A DNA stretch of 64,000 nt from Actinoplanes couchii (GCF_016862075.1 NZ_BOMG01000008.1:1-64000), one strand, 5' to 3'; shown: positions 24,601 through 34,400, numbered from the stretch's first letter. Notes: a model not told the origin generated them from the sequence alone. Numbers and translations are program-made.

Positions 24601-25977
24601 TTGCTGACCCTGATCACCGGGGCGGTTCAGGACAGAAGCGCCCGGGGAATCGCGGCCGCGGTGAGCCGGCTCATCACGTCCGGCCACCTGCCCGCCGGTG
24701 TCCGGCTGCCCACCGTCCGGGTGGTCGCGACCGGGCTCGGGGTCAGCCCGACCACGGTCAGCGAGGCCTGGCGCAACCTGATCCTGGCCGGGGCCATCCA
24801 GACCCGCGGCCGGTCCGGCACCTTCGTGTCCGGGCCGCTGCCACCCCGGGCCCGGCTGCGGTACGCCCAGCTCAGCGGCGCCCGGCTGAACCTGCCCCGG
24901 GACCTGTCGACCGGCGTGCCCGACCCGCTGCTGCTGCCCGACCTGAGCGGCGCGTTACGGCGGATCGGGGACGGCAGGTGGTCCGGCAGCTACCTCGACG
25001 TGCCGGTGCTGCCCGAACTGGACACCCTGCTGCGCGAGCGGTGGCCGTACCCGCCGGAACGCCTGACCGTGGTGGACGGCGCGATGGACGCCCTGGACCG
25101 GGTGGCCGGGGCGGTGCTGCGCTACGGCGACCACGTGCTCGTCGAGAACCCCGCCTTCCCGCCCCTGCTCGACCTGCTCCAGGCCGTCGGCGCCACCGTG
25201 ATCGGCGTGCCGATGGACTCCGCCGGCCTCGTCCCGGACGCCCTGCGGCAGGCGATCCGCGACTACCGCGCGGTCGCCCTCTTCCTTCAGCCCCGTGCCC
25301 ACAACCCCACCGGTACCAGCACCGACGCCGCCCGCGCGGCGTTGTTGGCGAACGTCCTCCTGGAGGCGCCGCATCTGCTGATCGTCGAGGACGACCACGC
25401 CGGAGACATCGCCACCGCGCCGGTGGTCAGCCTCGGGCGCTACCTGCCGGAGCGGACCGTACGGGTGGCCGGGTTCTCCAAGAGCCACGGGCCCGACCTG
25501 CGGCTGGCCGCCGTCGGTGGTCCGGCCCACGTGATCGACGCGCTGGCCGACCGGCGGCTGCTCGGGCCCGGCTGGTCCAGCCGCCTGCTCCAGGGGGTGC
25601 TCGTCGACCTGCTCACCGACCCGGCGGCCGTCTCGCGGGTGACGGCGGCCCGGTCGGCGTACGCCGAACGCCGCTCCTCGCTCCTGAAAGCCCTGCATGC
25701 TCGCGGTGTGACAGCCACCGCCGCGGACGGGATCAACCTCTGGATGGAGGTCCCGGACCAGCAGAACGCCATGGTCGCGCTGGCCGCCCACGGCGTCGCG
25801 GCGGCGCCCGGAGCCCCGTTCTGCGTGACCCCGCTGGACAGCGACCACCTGCGGATCACCGTGGGCCTGGTCGCCGACGGCTACGACGACCTGGCCGACG
25901 TGCTCGCGGCGGCCACCTTCCCGACCACCCGCGGCAGCGGCCGGCGTGGGCTCGCCCACCCGCCCGGCTGGCGGTAA
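24601..25977 (+). CDS. MocR-type regulator (GntR HTH plus aminotransferase-like domain)
   Basis: A 458-residue regulator. A winged HTH of the GntR type (about residues 15-75; VSRLITSGHLPAGVRLPTVR, then GVSPTTVSEAWRNLILAGAI) is fused to a class I aminotransferase fold that binds pyridoxal phosphate as a sensor. GFSKSHGPDLRLAAVG holds the expected PLP lysine region and HNPTGTSTD the fold signature. TTG 24601 is chosen because GGAG lies 8 bases upstream and the HTH follows directly; frames further upstream have no domain. It probably controls both the divergent catabolic operon and the downstream aminotransferase, in line with the family habit of regulating amino-acid or pyrimidine catabolism. 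Confidence 0.88.
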   Translation: MLTLITGAVQDRSARGIAAAVSRLITSGHLPAGVRLPTVRVVATGLGVSPTTVSEAWRNLILAGAIQTRGRSGTFVSGPLPPRARLRYAQLSGARLNLPRDLSTGVPDPLLLPDLSGALRRIGDGRWSGSYLDVPVLPELDTLLRERWPYPPERLTVVDGAMDALDRVAGAVLRYGDHVLVENPAFPPLLDLLQAVGATVIGVPMDSAGLVPDALRQAIRDYRAVALFLQPRAHNPTGTSTDAARAALLANVLLEAPHLLIVEDDHAGDIATAPVVSLGRYLPERTVRVAGFSKSHGPDLRLAAVGGPAHVIDALADRRLLGPGWSSRLLQGVLVDLLTDPAAVSRVTAARSAYAERRSSLLKALHARGVTATAADGINLWMEVPDQQNAMVALAAHGVAAAPGAPFCVTPLDSDHLRITVGLVADGYDDLADVLAAATFPTTRGSGRRGLAHPPGWR

Positions 25978-25999
25978 GCACCTGTTGAAAGGAACCACC

Positions 26000-27295
26000 A
26001 TGAGCCTGCTCGACCGGCACCGCGCGGTGATGCCGAGCTGGATGCCCGTCTACTACGGCGAGGACGCGCTGGAGATCGTCTCCGGCAGCGGGCGGCGGGT
26101 CACCGACGCCACCGGGCGCTCCTACCTGGACTTCTTCGGCGGGGTGCTGACCAACATGGTCGGCTACGACGTCGCCGAGATCAGCGACGCGGTCCGCGGC
26201 CAGGTCGACACCGGTGTGGCGCACACCTCGACCCTCTACCTGATCCGGCAGCAGGTCGAGCTGGCCGAGAAGATCGCCCGGGTCTCCGGCATCCCGGACG
26301 CCCGGGTCTTCTTCACCAACTCGGGCACCGAGGCCAACGAGACCGCCCTGCTGATGGCCACCAACGTGCGCCTGTCCAACCAGATCCTGGCGATCAAGAA
26401 CAGCTACCACGGCCGGTCGTTCGGCACCATGGCGATCACCGGGCACCGCAGCTGGTCGTCCAGCTCGCTCAACCCGTTCTCGGTGAACTGGCTGGCCTCC
26501 GCGGACCGGCTGCGCGGGCGGATGGCCGGGCTGAGCGACGCCGACCTGATCGACGCGGCCGTCGACGACCTGCGCGAGGTCCTCACCACGGTCACCGCCG
26601 GCGACGTGGCGGCGCTGATCGCCGAGCCGATCCAGGGTGTCGGCGGGTTCGTGCACGGGCCGGACGGGCTGCTCGGGGCGTACCGCAAGGTGCTCGACGA
26701 GAGTGGCATCCTGCTGATCGCCGACGAGGTGCAGACCGGCTGGGGGCGGACCGGTGACCACTTCTGGGGCTACCAGGCGCACGACGTCGTCCCGGACCTG
26801 ATCACCTTCGCCAAGGGCATCGGCAACGGATACGCCCTCGGCGGCGTGGTCGGCCGGGCCGGGGTGATGAACGCGGTCCCGGCGATCAGCTTCTCCACGT
26901 TCGGCGGCAACCCGATCAGCGCGGCGGCCGGCAACGCGGTCCTCGACTACGTGCTCAGCCACGATCTGCAGGCCAACGCCAAGCGGGTGGGCACGATCCT
27001 GCTCGACGGGCTGCGCGCGCTGGACACCTCGATCGTGGCCGCGGTGCGGGGCCGGGGCCTGATGATCGGTCTCGAGTTCGTCCGGCCGGGAACCAAAGAT
27101 CCAGATCCGGCCGCGACGGTACGGGTTTTCGACCTCTGCCGCGAGAACGGTCTCCTGGTGGGCAAGGGCGGACTGCACGGCAACGTGATCAGAATCGGTC
27201 CGGCGCTCACGCTGACCGAGGAGGAAGCGGGCGAGGGGCTGCGAATCCTGCGGGAAGCCGTCGCGATGGCCGAGGCGGAGATTCGTACCGTATAA
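26000..27295 (+). CDS. Class III PLP-dependent aminotransferase (beta-alanine / AGXT2-like)
   Basis: A 431-residue omega-aminotransferase with NSGTEANETALL (cofactor phosphate site), SYHGRSFGTM, the DEVQTGWGRTG strand and PLP Lys in TFAKGIGNGY. The C-terminal RIGPALTL is also typical. The ATG at 26000 has AAAGGA 7 bases upstream and follows the MocR gene by 22 bases, so they form one operon. In the pathway context it would convert beta-alanine or 3-aminoisobutyrate to the semialdehyde. A use with other omega-amino acids is possible. No semialdehyde dehydrogenase gene is in the window. Confidence 0.9.
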   Translation: MSLLDRHRAVMPSWMPVYYGEDALEIVSGSGRRVTDATGRSYLDFFGGVLTNMVGYDVAEISDAVRGQVDTGVAHTSTLYLIRQQVELAEKIARVSGIPDARVFFTNSGTEANETALLMATNVRLSNQILAIKNSYHGRSFGTMAITGHRSWSSSSLNPFSVNWLASADRLRGRMAGLSDADLIDAAVDDLREVLTTVTAGDVAALIAEPIQGVGGFVHGPDGLLGAYRKVLDESGILLIADEVQTGWGRTGDHFWGYQAHDVVPDLITFAKGIGNGYALGGVVGRAGVMNAVPAISFSTFGGNPISAAAGNAVLDYVLSHDLQANAKRVGTILLDGLRALDTSIVAAVRGRGLMIGLEFVRPGTKDPDPAATVRVFDLCRENGLLVGKGGLHGNVIRIGPALTLTEEEAGEGLRILREAVAMAEAEIRTV

Positions 27296-27487
27296 GCAGT
27301 TTGTACGTTTTCTAGGTGGCGCATAGCTAAAAAAAAGTTCATTTAGAGGTGGTTGACGTCAACGCTGTGTGATCGATTGACTGCGCAGCGTTGAAAAATG
27401 GAAAACGGGAGGTTAACGGAAGCGGAAGCTTGTACATGTCCCGTTTCTGCTCTGGCAGTGCGCCCGTAACTCGGTCACGATCACGTC
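27296..27487. promoter_or_regulatory. AT-rich intergenic region with several palindromes before the Pit gene
   Basis: This 192-base gap is the most AT-rich stretch of the neighbourhood, with an A8 run near 27330. It holds a perfect 12-bp palindrome GTTGACGTCAAC (27352-27363), a 7-bp inverted repeat AACGCTG/CAGCGTT (27361-27392) and an 8-bp inverted repeat AAACGGGA/TCCCGTTT (27403-27446). The last may terminate the aminotransferase transcript, and the first two look like regulator sites for the phosphate transporter. I do not see clean repeated PhoP boxes. Confidence 0.5.
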
Positions 27488-28732
27488 GTGACAGAAACAT
27501 CCGTGATCTTGGCGCTGGTGGTCATCACGGCCCTGGCCTTCGATTTCACCAACGGGTTCCATGACACCGCCAACGCGATGGCCACCTCCATCGCGACGAA
27601 GGCGCTCAGACCGAAAACGGCTGTGGCCCTGTCGGGTGCCCTGAACCTCGTCGGCGCCTTCCTCTCGGTCGAGGTCGCGCTGACCGTCACCAACGCCGTC
27701 GTGAAGATCCAGGACAAGAGCGGCGCCCCGAAGGCGGAACTCCTCGCCGACGGCGGCAGCACCCTGTTGCTGATCATCCTGGCCGGCCTGGTCGGTGGCA
27801 TCGTCTGGAACCTGCTGACCTGGCTGCTCGGGTTGCCGTCGAGTTCCTCGCACGCCCTCTTCGGCGGCCTCGTCGGCGCCACCCTCGCCGGTCTCGGCAT
27901 CGCGGGCGTCAACTGGAACGGCGACGGCTCCAAACTCGACGGCGTCGTCGGCAAGGTCCTCCTGCCCGCCGTCATCTCACCCGTGATCGCCGGTGCGGTC
28001 GCCGCCCTCGGCACCTGGGTCATCTTCAAGATCACCACCGGGGTCGCGGCCCGCTTCACCGAGCAGGGCTTCCGCTGGGGCCAGATCGGCAGCGCCTCCC
28101 TGGTCTCCCTCGCGCACGGCACCAACGACGCGCAGAAGACCATGGGTGTCATCACGCTCGCCCTCATCGCCAGCGGCCACTGGAGCGACCTGGAGAACAT
28201 CCCGCTCTGGGTCAAGGTCTCCGCCGCCTTCGCCATCGCGGCCGGCACCTACCTCGGCGGCTGGCGGATCATCCGCACCCTCGGCAAGGGCATCACCGAC
28301 ATCAACCCGCCGCAGGGCACCGCCGCCCAGTCCGGCGCCGCCGCCGTCATCCTGGCGTCCAGCCACCTCGGTTTCGCGCTCTCCACCACGCACGTCGCCA
28401 CCGGCTCGGTCATCGGCTCCGGCCTGGGCCGCCCCGGCGCCAAGGTCCGCTGGGCGGTCGCCGGCCGGATGGCCCTGGCCTGGCTGATCACCCTGCCGTC
28501 GGCGGCTCTGATCGGCGCGCTGATGTTCTGGGTCGGCGACGCGGTCGGCGGCACGGCCGGCGCCCTGGTCGTCTTCACCCTGCTGTGCATCGCCTCGGTG
28601 GCCATGTACCTGCGCTCCCGCACCGGCAAGGTCGACCACGAGAACGTCAACGACGACTGGGACGGCGACTCCCCGTCCACCACCGGCACCCCGGCCACCA
28701 CGTCGTCCGTCCCCGCCGTCGCGGCGAACTGA
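27488..28732 (+). CDS. pit: Pit-family inorganic phosphate transporter
   Basis: A 414-residue low-affinity phosphate (metal-phosphate)/proton symporter with the two inverted signature repeats: GFHDTANAMATSIAT near residue 23 and AHGTNDAQKTMG near 215. About ten hydrophobic segments are seen, and the acidic, Ser/Thr-rich C-terminal tail (from about 380) is cytoplasmic or disordered. It starts at GTG 27488, right after a region rich in palindromes. A small two-helix membrane protein gene follows 14 bases later. A secreted glycerophosphodiesterase gene lies downstream on the other strand, which also relates to phosphate supply. Confidence 0.93.
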   Translation: MTETSVILALVVITALAFDFTNGFHDTANAMATSIATKALRPKTAVALSGALNLVGAFLSVEVALTVTNAVVKIQDKSGAPKAELLADGGSTLLLIILAGLVGGIVWNLLTWLLGLPSSSSHALFGGLVGATLAGLGIAGVNWNGDGSKLDGVVGKVLLPAVISPVIAGAVAALGTWVIFKITTGVAARFTEQGFRWGQIGSASLVSLAHGTNDAQKTMGVITLALIASGHWSDLENIPLWVKVSAAFAIAAGTYLGGWRIIRTLGKGITDINPPQGTAAQSGAAAVILASSHLGFALSTTHVATGSVIGSGLGRPGAKVRWAVAGRMALAWLITLPSAALIGALMFWVGDAVGGTAGALVVFTLLCIASVAMYLRSRTGKVDHENVNDDWDGDSPSTTGTPATTSSVPAVAAN

Positions 28733-28746
28733 AAGGCGAGCCCCTC

Positions 28747-29055
28747 ATGCACAACCTCGGATTCGCCCTCGACGGCGCCTGGCAGGTCCTGATCGCCGGC
28801 CTGGCCCTGGGAGCCGGCCTGCCGATCCTGTTCGCCCTCGGCATCCGCTCCCTGGCCTGGGGCGCCGGAGCCGCAACGGTCACCACACCGACGTCGGCTC
28901 CGGCCGGCCGCCGCCCGCTGGGCACGGCCCTCGGGTACGCCCTCTTCGCCGTCGTGATCATCGGCGTACTCCTGGGCCTGACCTTCATCGTCTCCAGCGG
29001 TTTCGGCTACAAGCTCGACTTCTCCCACATCTACCCGACCCTGGTCGCCAAGTGA
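28747..29055 (+). CDS. Small two-helix membrane protein, Pit partner
   Basis: A 102-residue protein with hydrophobic helices at about 12-38 and 62-84, a Thr/Ala/Pro linker between them and a short polar C-terminus. ATG 28747 follows the pit stop by 14 bases, with AAGGCGAG as the likely Shine-Dalgarno. No family signature is recognised. Operon position implies a role with the phosphate transporter, for example as a stabilising subunit. The longer open frame starting at 28585 is an overlap with pit and not used. Confidence 0.7.
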   Translation: MHNLGFALDGAWQVLIAGLALGAGLPILFALGIRSLAWGAGAATVTTPTSAPAGRRPLGTALGYALFAVVIIGVLLGLTFIVSSGFGYKLDFSHIYPTLVAK

Positions 29056-29079
29056 CCTGACCCAGGTCTCCCGCTGCAC

Positions 29080-29122
29080 ACGGTGCGGGCCCGGCACACC
29101 ATGTGTGCCGGGCCCGCACCGT
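29080..29122 (+). terminator. Very stable hairpin terminator of the pit operon
   Basis: A perfect 20-bp stem (29080-29099 with 29103-29122) and a 3-nt CAT loop. Confidence 0.9.
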
Positions 29123-29159
29123 TCAGTGCCACCACAGCTCTGCCTGGTCGGTGAGCCCG

Positions 29160-29460
29160 GCGTTCGCCCGCCGCCCTCACGTGCACTTGGCCCACGAGGC
29201 CAACCTCTGCCCGCGGCCCTCGTGCGTGCCCACCTTTTGCCCGCGGCCCTAGCGTGAGCCAGGGCCGGGGGCCCACCTTCTTGCTCACCGCTCTCGCGTG
29301 AGCCCTGGCCGTGTGCGCACCTTTTTGCCCTCGGCCCTCGGCCCTCGCGTGAGCCAGGGCCGGGGGCTCACCGGGCTCACCTTCTTGCCCGCTGCCCTCG
29401 CGTGAGCCCGGGCCGTGTGCTCACCTTTTCGCCCTCGGCCCGCTGCCCGCCGCCCGCCGC
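29160..29460. repeat. Degenerate tandem repeats, 44-53-bp spacing
   Basis: GTGAGCC followed by a GGGCCG/GGCCG and CACCTTnTTGCCC element recurs at 29254, 29298, 29349 and 29402, with weaker copies before 29254. Together with the terminator this fills the 465-base gap between the pit operon and the glycerophosphodiesterase stop. I see no gene here. Confidence 0.65.
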
Positions 29461-29520
29461 TCGTGCGTTTCAGGCCGTGGACTCAACCCCTTTGTCCGTT
29501 TTTTGGGATTTATAGGTTTA

Positions 29521-30684
29521 TCAGACGAGAGAGCGGGCGAGGACTCCCACGTCGGGGTTGTCGGTGAAGAGGCCGTCGATGCCGGTGCGGAGGAACGTCA
29601 CCTGCTCGTCGATCGCCTTGCCGTAGGCCGCCACGTCGGTGCCGACACGCAGCTCGGTGGGCAGGAACGAGTTCTCCGCCCGGAACGTGTAGGGGATCAC
29701 CTGCAGGCCGGCCGCGTGCGCGTCCCGCACCAGCGACGTCGGTGAACCGAGGGTGCCGTCGGCGTTCCGCGGGATGATCTGGCTCTTGTCGGGGCCGAGG
29801 CCGTCCACGTACTGCGAAAGCTCTTTGAGGCCCTTGGGGGTCAGGTAGTCGGCGTAGCTGCGCGGGTCCTCGAACGGCGACCCGGCCGCGCTGCTCAGGA
29901 ACACCAGCGGCACCTCGACCCGGTGCTCGTCGGCGAGGATCCGCAGGTTCACCGCCTCGAACGACTGCAGGAACACCTTGGCGCCCCGCCGGTCCAGGCC
30001 GTTCCGTCGCAAGACCCGGACCAGGGGCTTCTCAAGTTCAAGACCGAGGCGCCGGAAGTACGTGGGGTGCTTGGTCTCCGGGAAGACGCCCAGATCCCGG
30101 TCCAGTTCCTTGGAAAGACGCTTACGCAGGTCCAGAACCTCCTGGAAGGTCGGTACCTCGAACCGCCCGTCGTACAGGGTGTTCCGCTGCCGTACCGCCG
30201 GGATCCGCTCGATCGCCCGCAGCGTCTTCAGTTCGGCCAGGGTGAAATCGTGGGTGAACCAGCCGGTGACGCTCACCCCGTCCAGCGAAACCGTCCGTTT
30301 CCGGTCGGCGAACTCGGGCCGCGACGCCACATCGGTGGTGCCGCCGATCTCCGGCTCGTGCCGGCAGACCAGCACCCCGTCCTTGGTGATGACCAGGTCC
30401 GGCTCCATGTAGTCGGCGCCCATCCGGGCCGCCAGCTCGTACGACGCGAGTGTGTGCTCCGGCCGGTACCCGGACGCGCCCCGGTGCCCGACGACGAGCG
30501 CCTTGCTCTTCCCGTGCCCTTTCTGTGCCGCGGCGCCGGTAGCGCCGTTCGCACTGGCAGCGCTGTCCGCACCGGTCCCGTTCGGCCCGGTCGCGGCATG
30601 GGCGGGCGCGACGGCGGCCCCGGCCAGAGCCGGAGCGGCGGCGGCGACAGCCCCGATACGCAGCACCTGACGGCGATCTGCCAC
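29521..30684 (-). CDS. glpQ: Secreted glycerophosphodiester phosphodiesterase
   Basis: A 387-residue exported enzyme that splits glycerophosphodiesters to glycerol 3-phosphate and an alcohol. GTG 30684 is chosen because GGAGG lies 5 bases upstream and gives an N-terminus with a twin-arginine-like signal (ADRRQVLRIGAVAAAAPALA, ending AHA). The catalytic domain has HRGASGYRPEHT (active-site His/Arg and metal Glu), MEPDLVITKDG with the second His in VCRHEPEIG, and FPETKHP. The C-terminal GLFTDNPDVG is typical. With the nearby phosphate transporter it suggests a phosphate-scavenging role. The upstream region carries a 47-bp tandem array. Confidence 0.92.
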   Translation of the reverse strand: MADRRQVLRIGAVAAAAPALAGAAVAPAHAATGPNGTGADSAASANGATGAAAQKGHGKSKALVVGHRGASGYRPEHTLASYELAARMGADYMEPDLVITKDGVLVCRHEPEIGGTTDVASRPEFADRKRTVSLDGVSVTGWFTHDFTLAELKTLRAIERIPAVRQRNTLYDGRFEVPTFQEVLDLRKRLSKELDRDLGVFPETKHPTYFRRLGLELEKPLVRVLRRNGLDRRGAKVFLQSFEAVNLRILADEHRVEVPLVFLSSAAGSPFEDPRSYADYLTPKGLKELSQYVDGLGPDKSQIIPRNADGTLGSPTSLVRDAHAAGLQVIPYTFRAENSFLPTELRVGTDVAAYGKAIDEQVTFLRTGIDGLFTDNPDVGVLARSLV

Positions 30685-30834
30685 GGTGTCCTCCACGGTT
30701 CCCACAGGCCGGCGTCCGTCACCGGCGATCCGCTCAGAATCAACGCGACCGATCCATCCCCCAGACGACCATCGCATGGCATCCACGCAAACGCCGGGTC
30801 AATGGTCGTTCCCGGACATCCAGCCCACGCCCCC

Positions 30835-31069
30835 GCGTTTCACCCGCACCGCCACGCAGCGTCCCGGCCCCTCCCGCTCCCGCGTTTCACCTGCACCGCC
30901 ACGCAGTGTCCTGGCTCTTTCCGCTGCGGCGTTTCACTCTCGCCACCGCGTAGCGTCCCGGCTTTTCCCGCTGCGGCGTTTCACTCTCGCCACCGCGTAG
31001 CGTCCCGGCCCTTTCCGGTGCCGTGGTTCACCTCCACCGCTACCAACCTCCAAGCCCTTCTGTCCGGCC
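30835..31069. repeat. 47-bp tandem array, five copies
   Basis: Units beginning GCGTTTCAC start at 30835, 30882, 30929 and 30976, and a degenerate one (GTGGTTCAC) at 31023, always 47 bases apart. Copies three and four are nearly identical. Shared elements are CACCGC, GTCCCGGC and TTCC-CGCT. It lies 150-385 bases upstream of the glycerophosphodiesterase start. Confidence 0.93.
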
Positions 31070-31447
31070 CGGGGCGTGGTCGCCGTGATCGTAAGCTCGG
31101 CCCGGATGACGCTCGCCCACCGGCTTCCCGGTGCCGCGCTTCATCCCCGTCGCTACACAACCTCCAGGCCTGGTCATGTCCGCAGCTCCGAGCCCCGCGA
31201 TTCGCCATCACCCCATCCACACCGCATGGCGTGGGACGTCGGCGGGCGGCGTCCTGCTCGTCCTGCCGTCGATCCTTCCGACTTGCCGCCGATCCGCTCG
31301 TCCTGCCGCCGATCCGTTCGATCTGCCGCCGACCCTCTTGCGACCTGCTTGCCCTGCCTCTTGGCCGTGGTCTCCCGTTCCACCGGCTGCGCAGGCCCAC
31401 ATGTCCGCCGATCCGGGCTGAGGCCAGCGCTGAGATCTGCGCTGAGG
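31070..31447. other. Non-coding gap with short pyrimidine-rich repeats
   Basis: This stretch contains repeated TGCCGCCGATCCG(C/T)TCGTC-like elements near 31260-31330 and scattered remnants of the upstream array. No open frame here has a credible start, composition or homology. It probably holds only the promoter-distal flank of the upstream gene and repeats. Confidence 0.5.
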
Positions 31448-34400
31448 TCAGCGTGTGAGGACTTCGCTCAGGCGGCGAGCTTCGCGAACCAGGCGGGAGG
31501 AACCCCGGCGGGCGGCGGTCTCCGCCAGCCCGGCGATTTTGTCGGTTTCGCCAGGCCCGGCGATCTCGGCGCTGCTGTCGAAGGATCCGGCTACCAGAGT
31601 GGCCAGTTCGACAAGATCGGGAAGACCGCGCGGACCCGTGGCCAGCAACGGTGGCAGCGCGGTCCGCACAACGGTCCAGACCGCAGCCGAAGCTCCCGCC
31701 TGATGGGCCTCGGTGAGTGCCGGGACGACCCGGAGAAGTTTGACCGTACCGTCGGCCGCCAGGTCGCCGAGCGCGATCCCGATCTGTTCGGCAAATGGCT
31801 CGCTCCCAGCTGCCAGCAGCAGAAACGCGTCGACCGCTGCCACCCGCCCGGAGTGCCCGCGTGCGCCGAGCCCGTAGGCGAGTGCGAGCCCCATAGCCGG
31901 CCCGACCGGCCCGGAGGCCTCGGCGAGAACAGGCAGCAGAGCCCCGTCCAGCCCGTCGTCTCCGGAGAGAACGGCCAGTTCCGGCAGCATCCAGGCAGCC
32001 GCCACCTCACGATGATGCGGCAGCACCATGGCAAGAATCCGCCCACTGTCCCCCGAGAACCAGTAGCCGTCCTGGTAGAGCCCCGATGACCGGACAAGAG
32101 TGGACACCGCCAGCCCCAGCCTCCCACTCCCGACCCGCTCGGACAGCAGAGTCCTCGACCGGCTCCCGACCCGCTCGGAGAACAGAGTCTCCGAACCACT
32201 CCCGGCCCGCTCGGAGAGCAGAATCCCCGAACCACTCCCGGCCCGCTCGGAGAGCAGAGTCCCCGAATCACCGAGGGCAGGTCGAAGGCTGGTGACCGGT
32301 TTGGAGGGTGGTGGCGGGCCGGCGTACGCAGGTTGAAGGCCGGCCTCGGCTCCGTCGGACGATGGGCCGGCGTGGGTCGCTCGGCTGTCGGGAATGCCCG
32401 GACTGGAGAGTCGCGGTGCCGAGTCCGTGCCGGTGGGGTGAGAACCAGCCGTAGATCTATCGGCGGAATCAGACGTCGAGGTGCCCGGGGCAGAGCGAAG
32501 GTCGGCTATCGGGCGGACGCAGTTCGCGGGCCCAACGTCGCTCGCGGTTCCAACGTCGCTCGCGGTTCCAGGTCCGCCCGCGGTTCCAAGGTCGCTCGCG
32601 GTTCCAAGGTCGCTCGCGGTTCCAAGTCCGCCTGAGGTTTCAAGGTTGCCCGGGGGTCCGAGTCCGCCTGAGGTTCCAAGGTTGCCCGGGGGTCCGAGTC
32701 CGTGCGTGGGGCTGAGGCCGTTTGCGAGGCTGAGGCTGTGTGCGGGGCGCAAGTCGACCACAGCCCGGCGAGCGATCACCTCTCCAACGCTGTCGGTGGT
32801 GGTCTGGTCGTGACGAGTACTGATCGGTGCCGGTAGGCCGCCGGCCGCCAGCCAGTCCGCGAGGCGTCTGCCCGATGGGGAACTCAAGGTCTCGGCCCTG
32901 GCACGGACTTCTGGGCCGGTGGTCGGGGTGACCCGGAGCAGTGCCTGTTCGAAATCGATGGCCGGTGGATCCCAGCCGTCGGCCTCGGCCCGGGCCAGCC
33001 GCGTGATCAGGACGTCGGCGTCGATGGCGCCGGTGACATGGGTAGGTGTGGCCAGCAGGAAGGGGAGCGGATCGCGGGACGGCCCGACCGGGGAATCGGT
33101 GCCGGAAGAGGCCGGGGAGGTGGTGCCCGAGGAGGCCGGGGAGGTGGCGCCCGAAGAGGGTGGGGAGTTGGTGCCGGACGAGGGCGACAACCTCACGGCC
33201 AGTTCAGCGATCCGCAGGGTGAGCACGACTTCCGGACCGGTGAAGACGGCACGATCCAGGACGTCACGGGTGGATGCCTTGGCGACCGAGAGCAGAAACC
33301 GCCGGATCGCCGGGCGTGGCTGGTGGCCGATGACGGTACGGATCGTCTCGCCCAGGAAGGCGAGCCGCCCACCGTCCCGATCGGCGAACGCGGAATCGTA
33401 CCGGTGCATCACCGGTTTCAGGGCCGTGGCCAAGGTCTCGCGCTCGCCCGCCGCGTGCAGCCGGACCAGAGCGTCCAGGACCCGTTCCCACCCGATCGCA
33501 CTCTCGGCCGTCACCAGAGCGACCACTTCCTCAGCCAGTTCGGCAGCGCTCCCGATGCCCGGCGGCATGAGCGAGACCCCAGCCACCTGTGGACCGCCGG
33601 CCCCTTCAACGGCGATGGCGGACCCGTCCACAGGGACAGCAAAACCGCCAGCGCCCGGAACGCCGCGAGAGGAAGGCGCAGCGGAGGAAGGCACGGCGGA
33701 GGAAAGCGCGAGGGTGGCGCGTGCGGGCCCCATGACGGAGGCCGGCCCAGAGGCAATGGCAGACATGGCGACGGAGGCGGACTCGGTGGTGAAAGCAGCC
33801 ACGACCGCCCCGGAGGAGTGCGCCGGAACAGGACCAGCGAGAGCCGAAACCGACGGGGGAGTGATGAGGAGCGCCCCCGCCCGAGGCCGCAGGACGTCAG
33901 CAAGAGCGGTGGCCGCCACCGCGAGGTCGGCCAGAACCCCGGGATCGAGGTCGTTCAGATGGCGCAGAACCAGCGTGAGCGCCTGCTCCTGCATGTCAAG
34001 GGCCGGATGCCCGAACGCCACCGCAGCCGTGGCGGCGATCTCCCCGACCCGGGAAGGCTCCCGCCGGGCGACCCGGCCCAACCAGGTGAGCTGCGCCTTG
34101 ACCAGCCCTTTCTCCGGCCGCAGCAGGGTTTCAGCGCTGACCGGGAGCAGCACCTCCACCGCCAGTAGCCCGGCCTCGTCGGCAACCCGCAGGGAGCGTT
34201 GCGCCAAACCCGCGACAACCGGCGGGGCGGAGACGAGCAGACGGCCGTAGTCGGCCGCATGCCCGCTGATCTCGGCCGGACCAGGAGCGATCCGGTCGTG
34301 CAGAGCCAGGAACGGCCGGAGATGCCCGGGCCGGTCACCGCGCACGAGCCGATCCAGGGTCCTGCCGAGGAGCCACTCCCGATCGATCCGCCCGTCGACG

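Noticed and set aside
27296-27487. PHO box upstream of pit
   Set aside because: GTTCATTT, GTTGACG and GTTAACG are present but not in the regular 11-bp direct spacing of PhoP sites.
30835-31069. CRISPR array
   Set aside because: The repeats are head-to-tail without unique spacers, and no cas genes are present. The same holds for the other arrays of the window.
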